From assembly GCF_019968905.1 (NCBI RefSeq), contig NZ_CP079946.1, positions 1,426,001 to 1,490,000 on the forward strand: a stretch of 64,000 nt of DNA, written 5' to 3'. Of this stretch, positions 9,115 through 16,808 are shown piece by piece (the stretch's first letter is position 1; each line of letters begins with the position of its first letter). This DNA comes from Corallococcus sp. EGB (GTDB lineage Bacteria; Myxococcota; Myxococcia; Myxococcales; Myxococcaceae). The notes under the pieces were generated by a model. That model searched no databases. It worked only from the letters and a program-made list of their open reading frames with translations, and had not been told where the DNA came from. The translations under genes and the position numbers were made by a program.

Positions 9115-11544
9115 TCAGTAGCCGACCGAGTTGAAGAGGAACGGGTAGGTGATGATGACGAGGCCGCCCTTGGGGGCGGGGAACTGCCAGCCCTTCAGGC
9201 TGCTGAGGATGCACGCCTCGACGGAGGCGTTGCGGAGGGTGGAGGACTTGGTCTTGGCGGAGGCGACGTGGCCGTTGAGCCCGATGGCCCACTCCAGCAC
9301 CACCTTGCCAGCGAGGCCGGGGTCCTTGAGCAGCGCGCGTTCGTAGCAGCCGTGCACTTCATTCAGGTGACTGTTGATGACCTTGGCCACGGCCTCGCGG
9401 TCCACGGTGCCCTGCGTGGAGGAGATGCTGCGCGCGGTGGCGCGCGTGACGGTGCCGCCCACCGCGCCCTTGCCCACGCTGCCAGCGCCCAGCGCGCCGA
9501 TGCCGCCGCCGCCCTTGCCGCGCAAGAGCTCCGCGCCCAGGGTGGCGCCGCCGCCCTTGCCGCCGCCGCCCAGGCCGAAGGTGCCCAGGCCCGCGTTGGC
9601 GATGGGCGCCTTTCCGATGAGGCCGGACAGCTTGTAGTTGGTCTGCTTGACGTTCTTGCTGCCCGGGCCGCTGCCCAGCTTGTCCACGGCGGCCAGGAGG
9701 TCGTTGGCGGCGGGGCCCGCGGCGGACAGCTTCGCGAGCGCCTTGAGGGCCTTGCTCTCCGGCGCGGCGGCCACGGCCTTGGGGACCTGGACCTCCTTGA
9801 CGGGCTTGGGCGGGGCCTTCTCCGCGACGGCGGGCTTCTCCTTGACGGGCTCCTTCTGCTTGAGCGCCTCGAGCTTCTTCTTGGCCTCTTCCTTCTTCTT
9901 GGGCTCGGGGGCGATGAGGCGCAGCGCGACGGGCGGCAGGTTCTTCTGGGTGAAGTCCGCGGTCGCGGGCCCCTGCGGCCGGGTGGCGATGAACCAGCCC
10001 AGGCCGCCGCCGAAGATGGCGAGGAAGAAGAGGGTCAGCCAGGGCAGGCCCTTGAGCGGGTTGACGAAGACGCGCTCGGGGGCGGGGGCCGCGTAGGCGA
10101 CGAGCGACATCTTGCCCTGGGTGAGGCGGGCGGCGGCGCCGTCGCGCAGGGTGACGAAGCGGCGGCTGCCGTCGGACTCGAGCGCGGCGGTGGTGACGGG
10201 GGTGAAGCGGCCGTCGCCGTTGGCCTTCTCCACGTCGGTGCCGGGGGGCACGAAGAGGCGGTAGTTACCGCTGACGGACTCGGCGAGGGTGAAGGCATCG
10301 CCTTCCGGGAGGGTGAAGCCCCACAGCGGCATGGGGGCCTGTTCCTCCAGGGCGGCCTTCACGGGCTTCTTCGCGTCCGGGGCGAAGCGGCGCGCGTCGC
10401 GGCGCACGGCGCCCCAGTAAAGCTCCAGGTAGAGCTGGGCCGCGCCCTTGCCCGGGCCGATCTTCGGCGCGTGCGTGGGGCGGCTGGCCGGGGCCGCGTC
10501 GAGGACGAGGGGGCCGGAGTCGGAAGCGGCGACGTCGGTGTCCACGCCCGCGAGCAGGTCGTCCGCGACGAGCAGGCTGGGCATGGCCTCCGAAGGAGGA
10601 CGGCGCCGGGCGGAGGGGACGGTGCCCGCGGGAACGGCGGGGGCCGGGGCGGCCTTCGGGGCAGCGGGCTGTGCGCGAGCACCGGGCTGCGCGTGCGCGC
10701 CCTGGGCTCCGGGGTGTCCATTGACGGCCTGGGGGTGACCCGATGGCTGAGCATGGCCCGCCGGACCGCGCGCCGCGGGCTGTGCGTGCGCACCGTGCTG
10801 CGCCTGCGCGGCCTGCTGCTGCGCGTATGCAGCCTGCTGGGCCTGCTGTTGCGCGAGCGCGGCCTGCTGAGCCTGCGCGGCGCGTTGTGCCTGCTGCTGC
10901 GCGAGCGCGGCTTGCTGCGCCTGCTGCTGTGCGAGCGCGGCCTGTTGAGCCTGTTGCTGCGCGTATGCGGCCTGCTGCGCTTGCTGCTGCGCGAGCGCGG
11001 CCTGCTGAGCCTGTTGCTGTGCGTATGCGGCCTGCTGCGCTTGTTGCTGCGCGTACGCAGCCTGCTGCGCTTGTTGCTGCGCGTATGCAGCCTGCTGAGC
11101 CTGCTGTTGCGCGTGTGCGGCCTGCTGAGCCTGCTGTTGCGCGAACCCGTTCGGCGCGGCGGGCGGAGCCCCGGAACCTCCGAGGAGCGCGGCGACCTCG
11201 GGCGGCGGCTGCGGCTTGGTCTCGACGGGACGCTGGTTGAGGATCCGCGTCTTCAGGACGAACGGACCGCACAGCACCTCGTCCACGGAGCGGATCTCAC
11301 AAGCGGTGACCTGGTGCCCGTTGACGAAGACGCCGCTGGTCCCGCCGCCCGCGTCCTGGATCGCGGTGCGGCCGTTCTGGAAGTACAGCAACGCATGGCG
11401 CGGCGACACGGACGCGTCATCCAGCCGCAGATCCGACGACGCATCGGAGCCGAGCGCGTAGGTGCCGGGGACGAAGACCTCCGTCCCCACCAGGAGGCCG
11501 TCGCGGAGGATGACGACTTGCAGGACGCTGGGCTGGCCGCTCAA
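9115..11544 (-). CDS. FHA / transmembrane / TonB-like-tail protein, GltG/NfsG type
   Basis: The 809-residue product has an N-terminal FHA domain (residues about 10-100, with the SPRHALL and GTSGVFVNG motifs that form the phosphothreonine pocket). A Gln/Ala repeat tract follows (about 134-250), then one membrane helix near 495-517 (PWLTLFFLAIFGGGLGWFIA), a Lys/Pro/Glu-rich linker, a Gly-rich segment and a TonB/TolA-like AgmX/PglI-type tail from about 705 (VHGCYERALLKDP). The start is TTG at 11544, supported by an AAGGGAG site 8 nt upstream. The architecture suggests that a cytoplasmic phospho-signal is coupled through the inner membrane to periplasmic partners, as proposed for GltG. Domains are evident; the specific machine served is unknown. 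Confidence 0.9.
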   Translation of the reverse strand: MSGQPSVLQVVILRDGLLVGTEVFVPGTYALGSDASSDLRLDDASVSPRHALLYFQNGRTAIQDAGGGTSGVFVNGHQVTACEIRSVDEVLCGPFVLKTRILNQRPVETKPQPPPEVAALLGGSGAPPAAPNGFAQQQAQQAAHAQQQAQQAAYAQQQAQQAAYAQQQAQQAAYAQQQAQQAALAQQQAQQAAYAQQQAQQAALAQQQAQQAALAQQQAQRAAQAQQAALAQQQAQQAAYAQQQAAQAQHGAHAQPAARGPAGHAQPSGHPQAVNGHPGAQGAHAQPGARAQPAAPKAAPAPAVPAGTVPSARRRPPSEAMPSLLVADDLLAGVDTDVAASDSGPLVLDAAPASRPTHAPKIGPGKGAAQLYLELYWGAVRRDARRFAPDAKKPVKAALEEQAPMPLWGFTLPEGDAFTLAESVSGNYRLFVPPGTDVEKANGDGRFTPVTTAALESDGSRRFVTLRDGAAARLTQGKMSLVAYAAPAPERVFVNPLKGLPWLTLFFLAIFGGGLGWFIATRPQGPATADFTQKNLPPVALRLIAPEPKKKEEAKKKLEALKQKEPVKEKPAVAEKAPPKPVKEVQVPKAVAAAPESKALKALAKLSAAGPAANDLLAAVDKLGSGPGSKNVKQTNYKLSGLIGKAPIANAGLGTFGLGGGGKGGGATLGAELLRGKGGGGIGALGAGSVGKGAVGGTVTRATARSISSTQGTVDREAVAKVINSHLNEVHGCYERALLKDPGLAGKVVLEWAIGLNGHVASAKTKSSTLRNASVEACILSSLKGWQFPAPKGGLVIITYPFLFNSVGY
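10795..11145 (-). repeat. Gln/Ala repeat tract inside the GltG-like gene
   Basis: The tract encodes about a dozen near-identical units of the form QQQAQQAAYA or QQQAQQAALA, about 10 residues (30 bp) each. It lies between the FHA domain and the membrane helix, so it should be on the cytoplasmic side. The units differ at third positions and by Tyr/Leu/His swaps, which suggests unequal recombination followed by drift. Copy number may vary between strains. Confidence 0.85.
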
Positions 11545-11552
11545 CGGTGACG

Positions 11553-11559
11553 CTCCCTT
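11553..11559 (-). promoter_or_regulatory. Ribosome binding site fixing a TTG start
   Basis: AAGGGAG on the minus strand lies 8 nt before the TTG at 11544. It supports this rare start codon for the FHA protein; no in-frame ATG gives a complete FHA domain. Confidence 0.7.
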
Positions 11560-11583
11560 CGAAGGGTGATGGGCGGTACGGCC

Positions 11584-12000
11584 CTACTGATCGTAGACGG
11601 TGGCGAGCGTCTCCGAGCGGAAGCTGTCGCGCTCGCGGAGCATGGACCGCGTCTTCAGCTCCTTGCGGTCATACAAGTACACAGCGCCGGACTTGTTCGT
11701 CTGGCCCTGGATGAGACGGTCATCGAAGTCGATGCGCGACGGGCCGCGCTGCGGCGGCGCGGACGACGCGGTGGCCGAGGCATCTCCCGTCACCGGATCC
11801 GTCACGGCCGTGCTCGACTTCGTCTCGATGCGCGGCGGCGCCTTGCTCGAGCCCTTCTTGGCCTTGGCCGTCGTCGGCTTCGCGGCCTTCGCCTTGGGGG
11901 CACGTGTCCGCCCCTGGGCCAAGGCATCGTTCGCGGGGGAGAGGGGACCGAAGCCGAGCACGCTGGCGACGGCACAGAAGAGGAGGAAACGTCGCATCAT
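11584..12000 (-). CDS. Small exported protein, first gene of the Glt/Nfs-like cluster
   Basis: The 138-residue product starts at tandem ATGs (12000 and 11997), with a signal peptide ending near NDALAQG. A Lys/Ala/Thr-rich basic linker is followed by a compact C-terminal block (RIDFDDRLIQGQTNKSGAVY, then LKTRSMLRERDSF) that looks like the conserved core. A short protein with this core immediately upstream of an FHA/TonB-tail gene is, from memory, also seen in Glt-type loci (GltF position). The gap to the next gene is 39 bp, so it probably heads the operon. Its promoter should lie in 12001-12265, shared with the divergent cytochrome gene. Role unknown. Confidence 0.75.
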   Translation of the reverse strand: MMRRFLLFCAVASVLGFGPLSPANDALAQGRTRAPKAKAAKPTTAKAKKGSSKAPPRIETKSSTAVTDPVTGDASATASSAPPQRGPSRIDFDDRLIQGQTNKSGAVYLYDRKELKTRSMLRERDSFRSETLATVYDQ

Positions 12001-12268
12001 CAACAGGTTAAGCGATGCGAGCCCCGACCTGTCAACGCACACTCCGGCCACATGGCGCGGCCTGTGGAGATCAAGTGTGGGGGGCAGTCCACCTCACCTG
12101 GGGCGGGCACTCCACGCCCTGAGCTGATTCGTGCCGGTACGCTGAAAACGTCGCGTGAGATTCCCTCCGCGCGGAGCCTCCCGAGCATGCGAGCAGACGT
12201 GGTGCGAAGTCATCGTGACACGGTGGGCGAATGGAGGATGCTCGCGCGCGGAGGCATGCACACGCGTG

Positions 12269-14587
12269 ATGGGTGTCACTCGCAAGCGGGGATGGATCGC
12301 GGCCGGGCTCGGAATCGGAGTCATCCTGGGGCTCGGGGTCGTCGCGCTGAAGCCCCGGAGCGCGCCCCCGCCGCCTACTCCCGAGCGTCCCGCCGCGCCC
12401 GCCGCGCCGCGCTCCATCCTCCATGCCGTGGGCCCGAAGCTGACCAGCAACCAGACCTCGCAGCCGGTCTCCCTCTACGGTGAGAACCTGGTGCCGGGCC
12501 TCCGGCTGGTGCTCGGCGCGCCCCTGTCGAGGGAGGTGCCGCTCACGGTGACGGACGCGCGCCATGCCTACGCGAGGCTTCCGGCGGACCTCGCGCTCCC
12601 CGAGGGCATCTTCCAGACGGACGTGCAGCTGTCGCTCGCGGCGACGACCGGCCCGCGGCCCACGGGCACCGCGCGGCTCACCGTGGTCAACGACGCGGCC
12701 TTCCCGGACCTGAGGGCGCTGGCGCTGTCCCCGGACGGGCGCACGCTCTTCGTCGCGTCGCCGCCCACGGACACGGTGTTCGCGCTGGACGTGGCGTCGG
12801 GGCGCGTGGAGGCGATGCCGGTGGGGGACGGGCCGTCGGCGCTCGCGACGTGGAGGGACGCCAGCGGGCACCCGTGGCTGGGCGTGGCCCATCAATATGA
12901 GGCGGGGCTCTGGCTGTACGCGCTGGACGCGCCGGAGCGGAAGCCCCGGGTCGTCCCCGCGCCCGCGGGCGTATGGGGCCTGGAGGTGGACGGAGCGAAG
13001 GGCGTGGCCTTCGTCGCCGAGCACCTCCGCGACACGGTGCGCGCGCTCGCGCTGGAGGACGGCCGCGAGCAGTGGAGCGCGGCAGTGGATCCGAACCCGC
13101 GCGCGATGGCGCGGTGGAAGGGGTTGCTCGCGGTGGGCAGCCTCCAGACGGGGCAGGTGGTGCTGCTGCGCCAGGATGATGGCCGCGAGCTGGCGCCCGT
13201 GGTGCCGAAGCCGGGCGTCCCCATCATCGGAGGCGCGACGGAGGCCTTCTCCGCGCAGGTGATGGGCGGCAAGGCGCCGCGCGCCCTCGTCGCGAGCGAC
13301 CGGCTGAAGCGCCTCTTCATGTCGAGCCTGGGGCCGAACGTGGGCCCCAACGCCCAGCGCATGGAGGTGAGCGCGAACAGCGGCGTCGCGGTGCTGGACC
13401 TGGACCGGCAGGAGGTGGTGCGGCACCGGGGCTTCGGCGCGGGCGTGACGGAGGGGCTGGCGCTGGATGACCGCGCCGGGCTGCTCTACGCTGCGGACGT
13501 GGGCCTGGGGCAGGTGCGCGTGCTGGACGCGAAGGCGCTGGTGAAGGGCGACGCGGCGTCGCGCGAGGCGGTGCTGCAGACGCTGCCCGTGCCCGCGCCG
13601 GAGGGCACGCCGTTCATCCGCCCGGCGGAAGACCTGGGGACGAAGGGCCGGGCGGGGCTGGAGCTGCACTCCGGGCCGCGCTCCCTGGCGCTGTCCCCGG
13701 ACGGGCGCACGCTCTACGTGCTCAACCGCTTCACGGGCACGGTGGCGCTGGTGGACGTGAGCGAGGCGAAAGCGGGCAAGGCGCGCGTGGTGCGGCAGTG
13801 GCCGGTGGTGGACGTGCACTCACGCGAGCAGCGCCGGCTGGGCCAGGTGCTCTACTTCACCGACGTGGGTCGCACCGGGATGAGCTGCGACGCGTGCCAC
13901 ATCGAAGGCCACACCGGCGGCGTCTTCTTCGAGAAGACGCGCCCCATGCGCATCTACCGCTCGACGACGGCGCTGGGCAGCCGGGACACGCCGCCCTACT
14001 TCACGCCCGCGAGCACGCGCAGCCTCGCGGAGACGGCGGAGACGGTGGGCGGCCGCAATCGCTACCACAACCCGGATCCGCTGCCATCGGAGGTGGAGGC
14101 CCTGGCGCTCTACACCGCGCTGCTGCCCACGCCGCCCAACCCCTACCGGGGCGCGGACGGAGCGCCGCTGGAGTCGGTGACGCTGCCGGACGGAAGGACC
14201 GGCCATCCGGCGAGGGGCCTGGCGCTGTTCGAAGGGAAGGCGAAGTGCATGGCCTGCCACCCCGCGCCCCTCTTCACCCTGGACCAGGACCCTTCGACGC
14301 GGGGCCAGTACCAGGACGTCGGCACGCCCATCGCGCTGCCGCTGCGGTTGGAGCAGCAGCAGCTGGTGACGGGAGCGGCGCCGCCGTCGCTGGTGGGAAC
14401 CTGGGACGTGTGGCCGCTCCTGACGAGCGCCACGGCTGGCTACGCGGTGCAGGAGGACCGGCTCGTGGTGGGCTCGCGCTTCCCGCTGCGCACGCTGCTG
14501 GAGACGCCGGGCCTGAATCACGGCGCCGCGCAGGACCTCACCCCGGAGGAGCGCGACGACCTGCTCGCGTACCTGCTCACGCTGTGA
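12269..14587 (+). CDS. Membrane-anchored beta-propeller / di-haem cytochrome c fusion
   Basis: The 772-residue product has an N-terminal membrane anchor (GWIAAGLGIGVILGLGVVAL), a TIG-like beta domain (about 50-150), a YncE-like propeller with repeated LALSPDGRTL motifs, and a cytochrome-c-peroxidase/MauG-like C-terminal part. Two haem-binding CxxCH motifs are at residues 540-544 (CDACH) and 660-664 (CMACH). The likely role is periplasmic electron transfer or peroxide reduction, with the propeller as a docking or catalytic face; the substrate is unknown. GTG at 12266 is an equally possible start, with GGAGG at 12250-12254 before both. It is divergent from the Glt/Nfs-like operon. A second protein of the same design lies at 38995-41037. 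Confidence 0.85.
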   Translation: MGVTRKRGWIAAGLGIGVILGLGVVALKPRSAPPPPTPERPAAPAAPRSILHAVGPKLTSNQTSQPVSLYGENLVPGLRLVLGAPLSREVPLTVTDARHAYARLPADLALPEGIFQTDVQLSLAATTGPRPTGTARLTVVNDAAFPDLRALALSPDGRTLFVASPPTDTVFALDVASGRVEAMPVGDGPSALATWRDASGHPWLGVAHQYEAGLWLYALDAPERKPRVVPAPAGVWGLEVDGAKGVAFVAEHLRDTVRALALEDGREQWSAAVDPNPRAMARWKGLLAVGSLQTGQVVLLRQDDGRELAPVVPKPGVPIIGGATEAFSAQVMGGKAPRALVASDRLKRLFMSSLGPNVGPNAQRMEVSANSGVAVLDLDRQEVVRHRGFGAGVTEGLALDDRAGLLYAADVGLGQVRVLDAKALVKGDAASREAVLQTLPVPAPEGTPFIRPAEDLGTKGRAGLELHSGPRSLALSPDGRTLYVLNRFTGTVALVDVSEAKAGKARVVRQWPVVDVHSREQRRLGQVLYFTDVGRTGMSCDACHIEGHTGGVFFEKTRPMRIYRSTTALGSRDTPPYFTPASTRSLAETAETVGGRNRYHNPDPLPSEVEALALYTALLPTPPNPYRGADGAPLESVTLPDGRTGHPARGLALFEGKAKCMACHPAPLFTLDQDPSTRGQYQDVGTPIALPLRLEQQQLVTGAAPPSLVGTWDVWPLLTSATAGYAVQEDRLVVGSRFPLRTLLETPGLNHGAAQDLTPEERDDLLAYLLTL

Positions 14588-14670
14588 AGAGGGCTTCGGA
14601 TGCAGCAGCCCCTCGCCCGGGCGCTCCTGGGTGCCGCGCACGCCGGAACTGATGGATGGGCCTGGCTGGC

Positions 14671-15630
14671 TTAGCGCGCGGAGCCGGAGTGGAACGGCAG
14701 CAGCACCGCGGCCCGGACCCGCGTGACCATCGCTTCGTGGAGCAGGGGCCAGCCGAACGCCGCGAACGTGAGCACGGCCATCATCCCGCTGAACATCCAC
14801 AGGCCCATCATCACCGCGATGCCCAGGTGCATGCCCAGCGTCAGCGCCACCCAGAGCCCCCGCGTGCGCCGGGGCCAGATGCAGAACGCGTAGCCCACCT
14901 CCACCGCCAGCGTGCCCCACGTGGACAGCTTCACCAGCCACGGCACCGCCGCCAGCCACGCGAAGTCGAACTGGCCATACTGGGGCTGCATCAGCACCTC
15001 CCAGATGGCCGTCCCGTCCCGCCACACGGGGCCCAGGAGCTTCTCCAGCCCCGTGGACAGGTAGATGAGGCTCAGGTGCAACTGCAACACGCGCAGCGAC
15101 AGCGTGGCCAGCGCGGACGGCGCGCCGGAGAGCCGCCCCGCCCGCATGTCCAGGGAGAAGGCCGTGCCCACCGGCATCACCACGCAATAGAACAGGCTGA
15201 TGTGCGCGAAGGTCTCCACGCCATAGGAGAAGAAGCTGATGCTGTTGAGCAGCACCGTATGGATGACCCAGGCCACCACCGCGGACACCCGCGTGTGCAG
15301 GCCCAGCAGGAGCCCCAGCAGCGCCACCACGTAGACGAACGCCAGGCCCTGGAGGCCGGCCACCTGGGAGATTCCCAGCGGCGCCAGCGCGGCCACCACC
15401 GCGTCCACGCGGGGCACCGCGGGAGATGCCAGCGCCTCCGAGACGCTCCAGGGCACCCAGCCCCGGTTGCTCAACAGCTCCGGCAGGCTCTCCGACAGGC
15501 TCCACGCCTGGATGAGCAGCAGCGCCGCCACGCCGATGCGGAGCACGCCCAGCGGCTGCGGGGAGGTGGGCTCGCCGACGAACGCCGCCAGCCGGGCCCT
15601 CACGGCGGACCTCCAGGACGGGGCGCTCAT
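14671..15630 (-). CDS. HTTM-domain membrane protein, SdpB-like
   Basis: The 319-residue product has about six to eight hydrophobic helices and carries HTTM signature stretches: LHTRVSAVVAWVIHTVLLN, ETFAHISLFYCVVMPVGTAF with SLD following, and IYLSTGLEKLLGPVWRDGTA. HTTM proteins are the bacterial relatives of vitamin-K-dependent carboxylase and include SdpB, which helps mature the Bacillus SDP toxin. The ATG at 15630 overlaps the stop of the 174-residue partner gene (ATGA), so the two are coupled. The gene order peptide / membrane-anchored partner / HTTM supports a peptide-maturation role. HTTM membership is well supported; the SdpB assignment is inference. Confidence 0.8.
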   Translation of the reverse strand: MSAPSWRSAVRARLAAFVGEPTSPQPLGVLRIGVAALLLIQAWSLSESLPELLSNRGWVPWSVSEALASPAVPRVDAVVAALAPLGISQVAGLQGLAFVYVVALLGLLLGLHTRVSAVVAWVIHTVLLNSISFFSYGVETFAHISLFYCVVMPVGTAFSLDMRAGRLSGAPSALATLSLRVLQLHLSLIYLSTGLEKLLGPVWRDGTAIWEVLMQPQYGQFDFAWLAAVPWLVKLSTWGTLAVEVGYAFCIWPRRTRGLWVALTLGMHLGIAVMMGLWMFSGMMAVLTFAAFGWPLLHEAMVTRVRAAVLLPFHSGSAR

Positions 15631-16151
15631 GGCGTCACCTCCCCGGCGGACGCGGGCACACGGCGCTCGAACACCGCGCGGTACGCCTCCGACCAGACGG
15701 GCCGCTCCCCCCGCTGGTGCGCCTCCATGCCAGGCAGCTGGAGCGAGTCCACGCGCACCGTGACGGAGCGCGCGTCCGGGTGCCGGCCGAACATCGCCGC
15801 CGCCCACGCGCGGGCCAGCGCGTCCCGGCTCTCCGGCAGGCCGAAGCGCAACATCATGGAATGGATGCGCACGTTCACCGCGCCGTTGTCGGACCGGAAG
15901 TCGTCGTGCAGCTGTTCGCCGGACGCACCCTCCAGGTCGAAGGAGACGCGCACCGCGGGGCTCACCCCGGGGGCGAAGAAGCTGAAGCCACTGCTCGCGC
16001 CCGTCCAGTGCGCATACGCCTGCGCCCAGGGCTTCACCGCGTCCGAGACCTGCAGGAAGGGCACGTGCAACGCGCCACAGGCCACCAGCAGCAGGTGCGC
16101 CGCGGCAAGGCCGGTCAACAACCCGTGCCTGGGAGTCAGGGGGTGTCGCAT
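15627..16151 (-). CDS. Membrane-anchored partner of the HTTM protein, SdpA-like
   Basis: The 174-residue product has one N-terminal membrane helix (GLLTGLAAAHLLLVACGAL) followed by an extracytoplasmic alpha/beta domain with ASSGFSFFAPGV, a pattern I associate with partners of HTTM proteins and with SdpA. The ATG at 16151 has a GGAG about 6 nt upstream. The stop overlaps the HTTM start by 4 bp. Size (SdpA is about 160 residues), single N-terminal helix and position next to an SdpB-type gene and a small exported peptide agree with an SdpA function in toxin maturation. A generic HTTM accessory protein is the alternative. Confidence 0.65.
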   Translation of the reverse strand: MRHPLTPRHGLLTGLAAAHLLLVACGALHVPFLQVSDAVKPWAQAYAHWTGASSGFSFFAPGVSPAVRVSFDLEGASGEQLHDDFRSDNGAVNVRIHSMMLRFGLPESRDALARAWAAAMFGRHPDARSVTVRVDSLQLPGMEAHQRGERPVWSEAYRAVFERRVPASAGEVTP

Positions 16152-16169
16152 GGGGGCTCCAATGTCGAG

Positions 16170-16191
16170 CGCCGGAGATGGGCCTCCGGCG
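16170..16191 (-). terminator. Intercistronic hairpin between the peptide gene and its partner genes
   Basis: Perfect 8-base arms (16170-16177 and 16184-16191) flank a 6-nt loop in the 99-bp gap after the peptide stop and 18 bp before the SdpA-like ATG. It could be a partial terminator or mRNA-stability element giving more peptide than maturation proteins, as in many bacteriocin operons. The effect is inferred. Confidence 0.45.
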
Positions 16192-16250
16192 TCGGGGGTG
16201 TCTTGAATGAGCCGCTACATGGCTTCAGGGGGTTGTGAGGGCGGGCCGAT

Positions 16251-16562
16251 TCAGCCGCAGTTGCCGGTCGTGCCGCCGCCGAGCACGTTGCCGAGGATGC
16301 CGAGCAGGGTGCCCGTCGTGTTCCCCAGCAGGCCGCCGGTGGTGTTGCCCAGGATGTTGCTCAAGAAGCCGCAGCCGCAGCCGGAGCCGGAGCCGCCCGC
16401 CAGCGGGCCCGTCTTCGACACCATGACGACCTCTTCCATCGATACCGCCATGCGCGGGTCGTGGCTCTTCACCTCACGGTTGTGCGCCATCGCGCCCGTC
16501 GCGCCCAGCGCCAGCACGAACATCGCCACGGTCCCGCCGACCTTCATGTGCGTCTTCTTCAT
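16251..16562 (-). CDS. Small exported Gly/Cys peptide, candidate SDP-like toxin precursor
   Basis: The 103-residue product begins with a typical signal peptide (VGGTVAMFVLALGATGAMA, cleavage before HN at about 26). A charged middle segment follows, then from residue 61 a Gly-rich hydrophobic tail with GCGCGFLSNILG and repeated LGNTTG/LLG units, ending TTGNCG. The Cys residues are 62, 64 and 102. The ATG at 16562 has a strong AAGGAG site 6 nt upstream (16569-16574), so this is a real gene although it lies inside a longer open frame. It is the first gene of a cassette with SdpA-like and HTTM/SdpB-like genes, so a secreted membrane-active peptide processed from the C-terminal 40 or so residues is plausible. 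No immunity gene is seen beside it. Confidence 0.75.
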   Translation of the reverse strand: MKKTHMKVGGTVAMFVLALGATGAMAHNREVKSHDPRMAVSMEEVVMVSKTGPLAGGSGSGCGCGFLSNILGNTTGGLLGNTTGTLLGILGNVLGGGTTGNCG

Positions 16563-16568
16563 GGCTTG

Positions 16569-16574
16569 CTCCTT
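16569..16574 (-). promoter_or_regulatory. Strong ribosome binding site of the peptide gene
   Basis: AAGGAG on the minus strand, 6 nt before the ATG at 16562. It identifies the 103-residue peptide as the true product in a region where much longer frames are open on both strands. Confidence 0.8.
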
Positions 16575-16808
16575 GGGGATTGGACTGCATGGGCAATGTC
16601 TTTCCTTTTCGAGGAATCGGAACCATCCCGGTAAGACCAGGAATCTGTTTGAAGCTGGTTCCAGGCAGGATGTGGACATTCCAGCGTGGCTGGCGGCGTC
16701 TGTTCTTCTTCGGGCAGGGCCGTGTGGGCCCGGGGGCGTGACTTCGTGCGGAGCCATCCCTCGCGTCGCTTGCGTCAGGTGGGGGAGCTGAGGTCTACAA
16801 TCCGACGG

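Noticed and set aside
10795-11145. Possible non-coding minisatellite
   Set aside because: The tract is in frame throughout and flanked by the FHA and membrane domains of the same protein.
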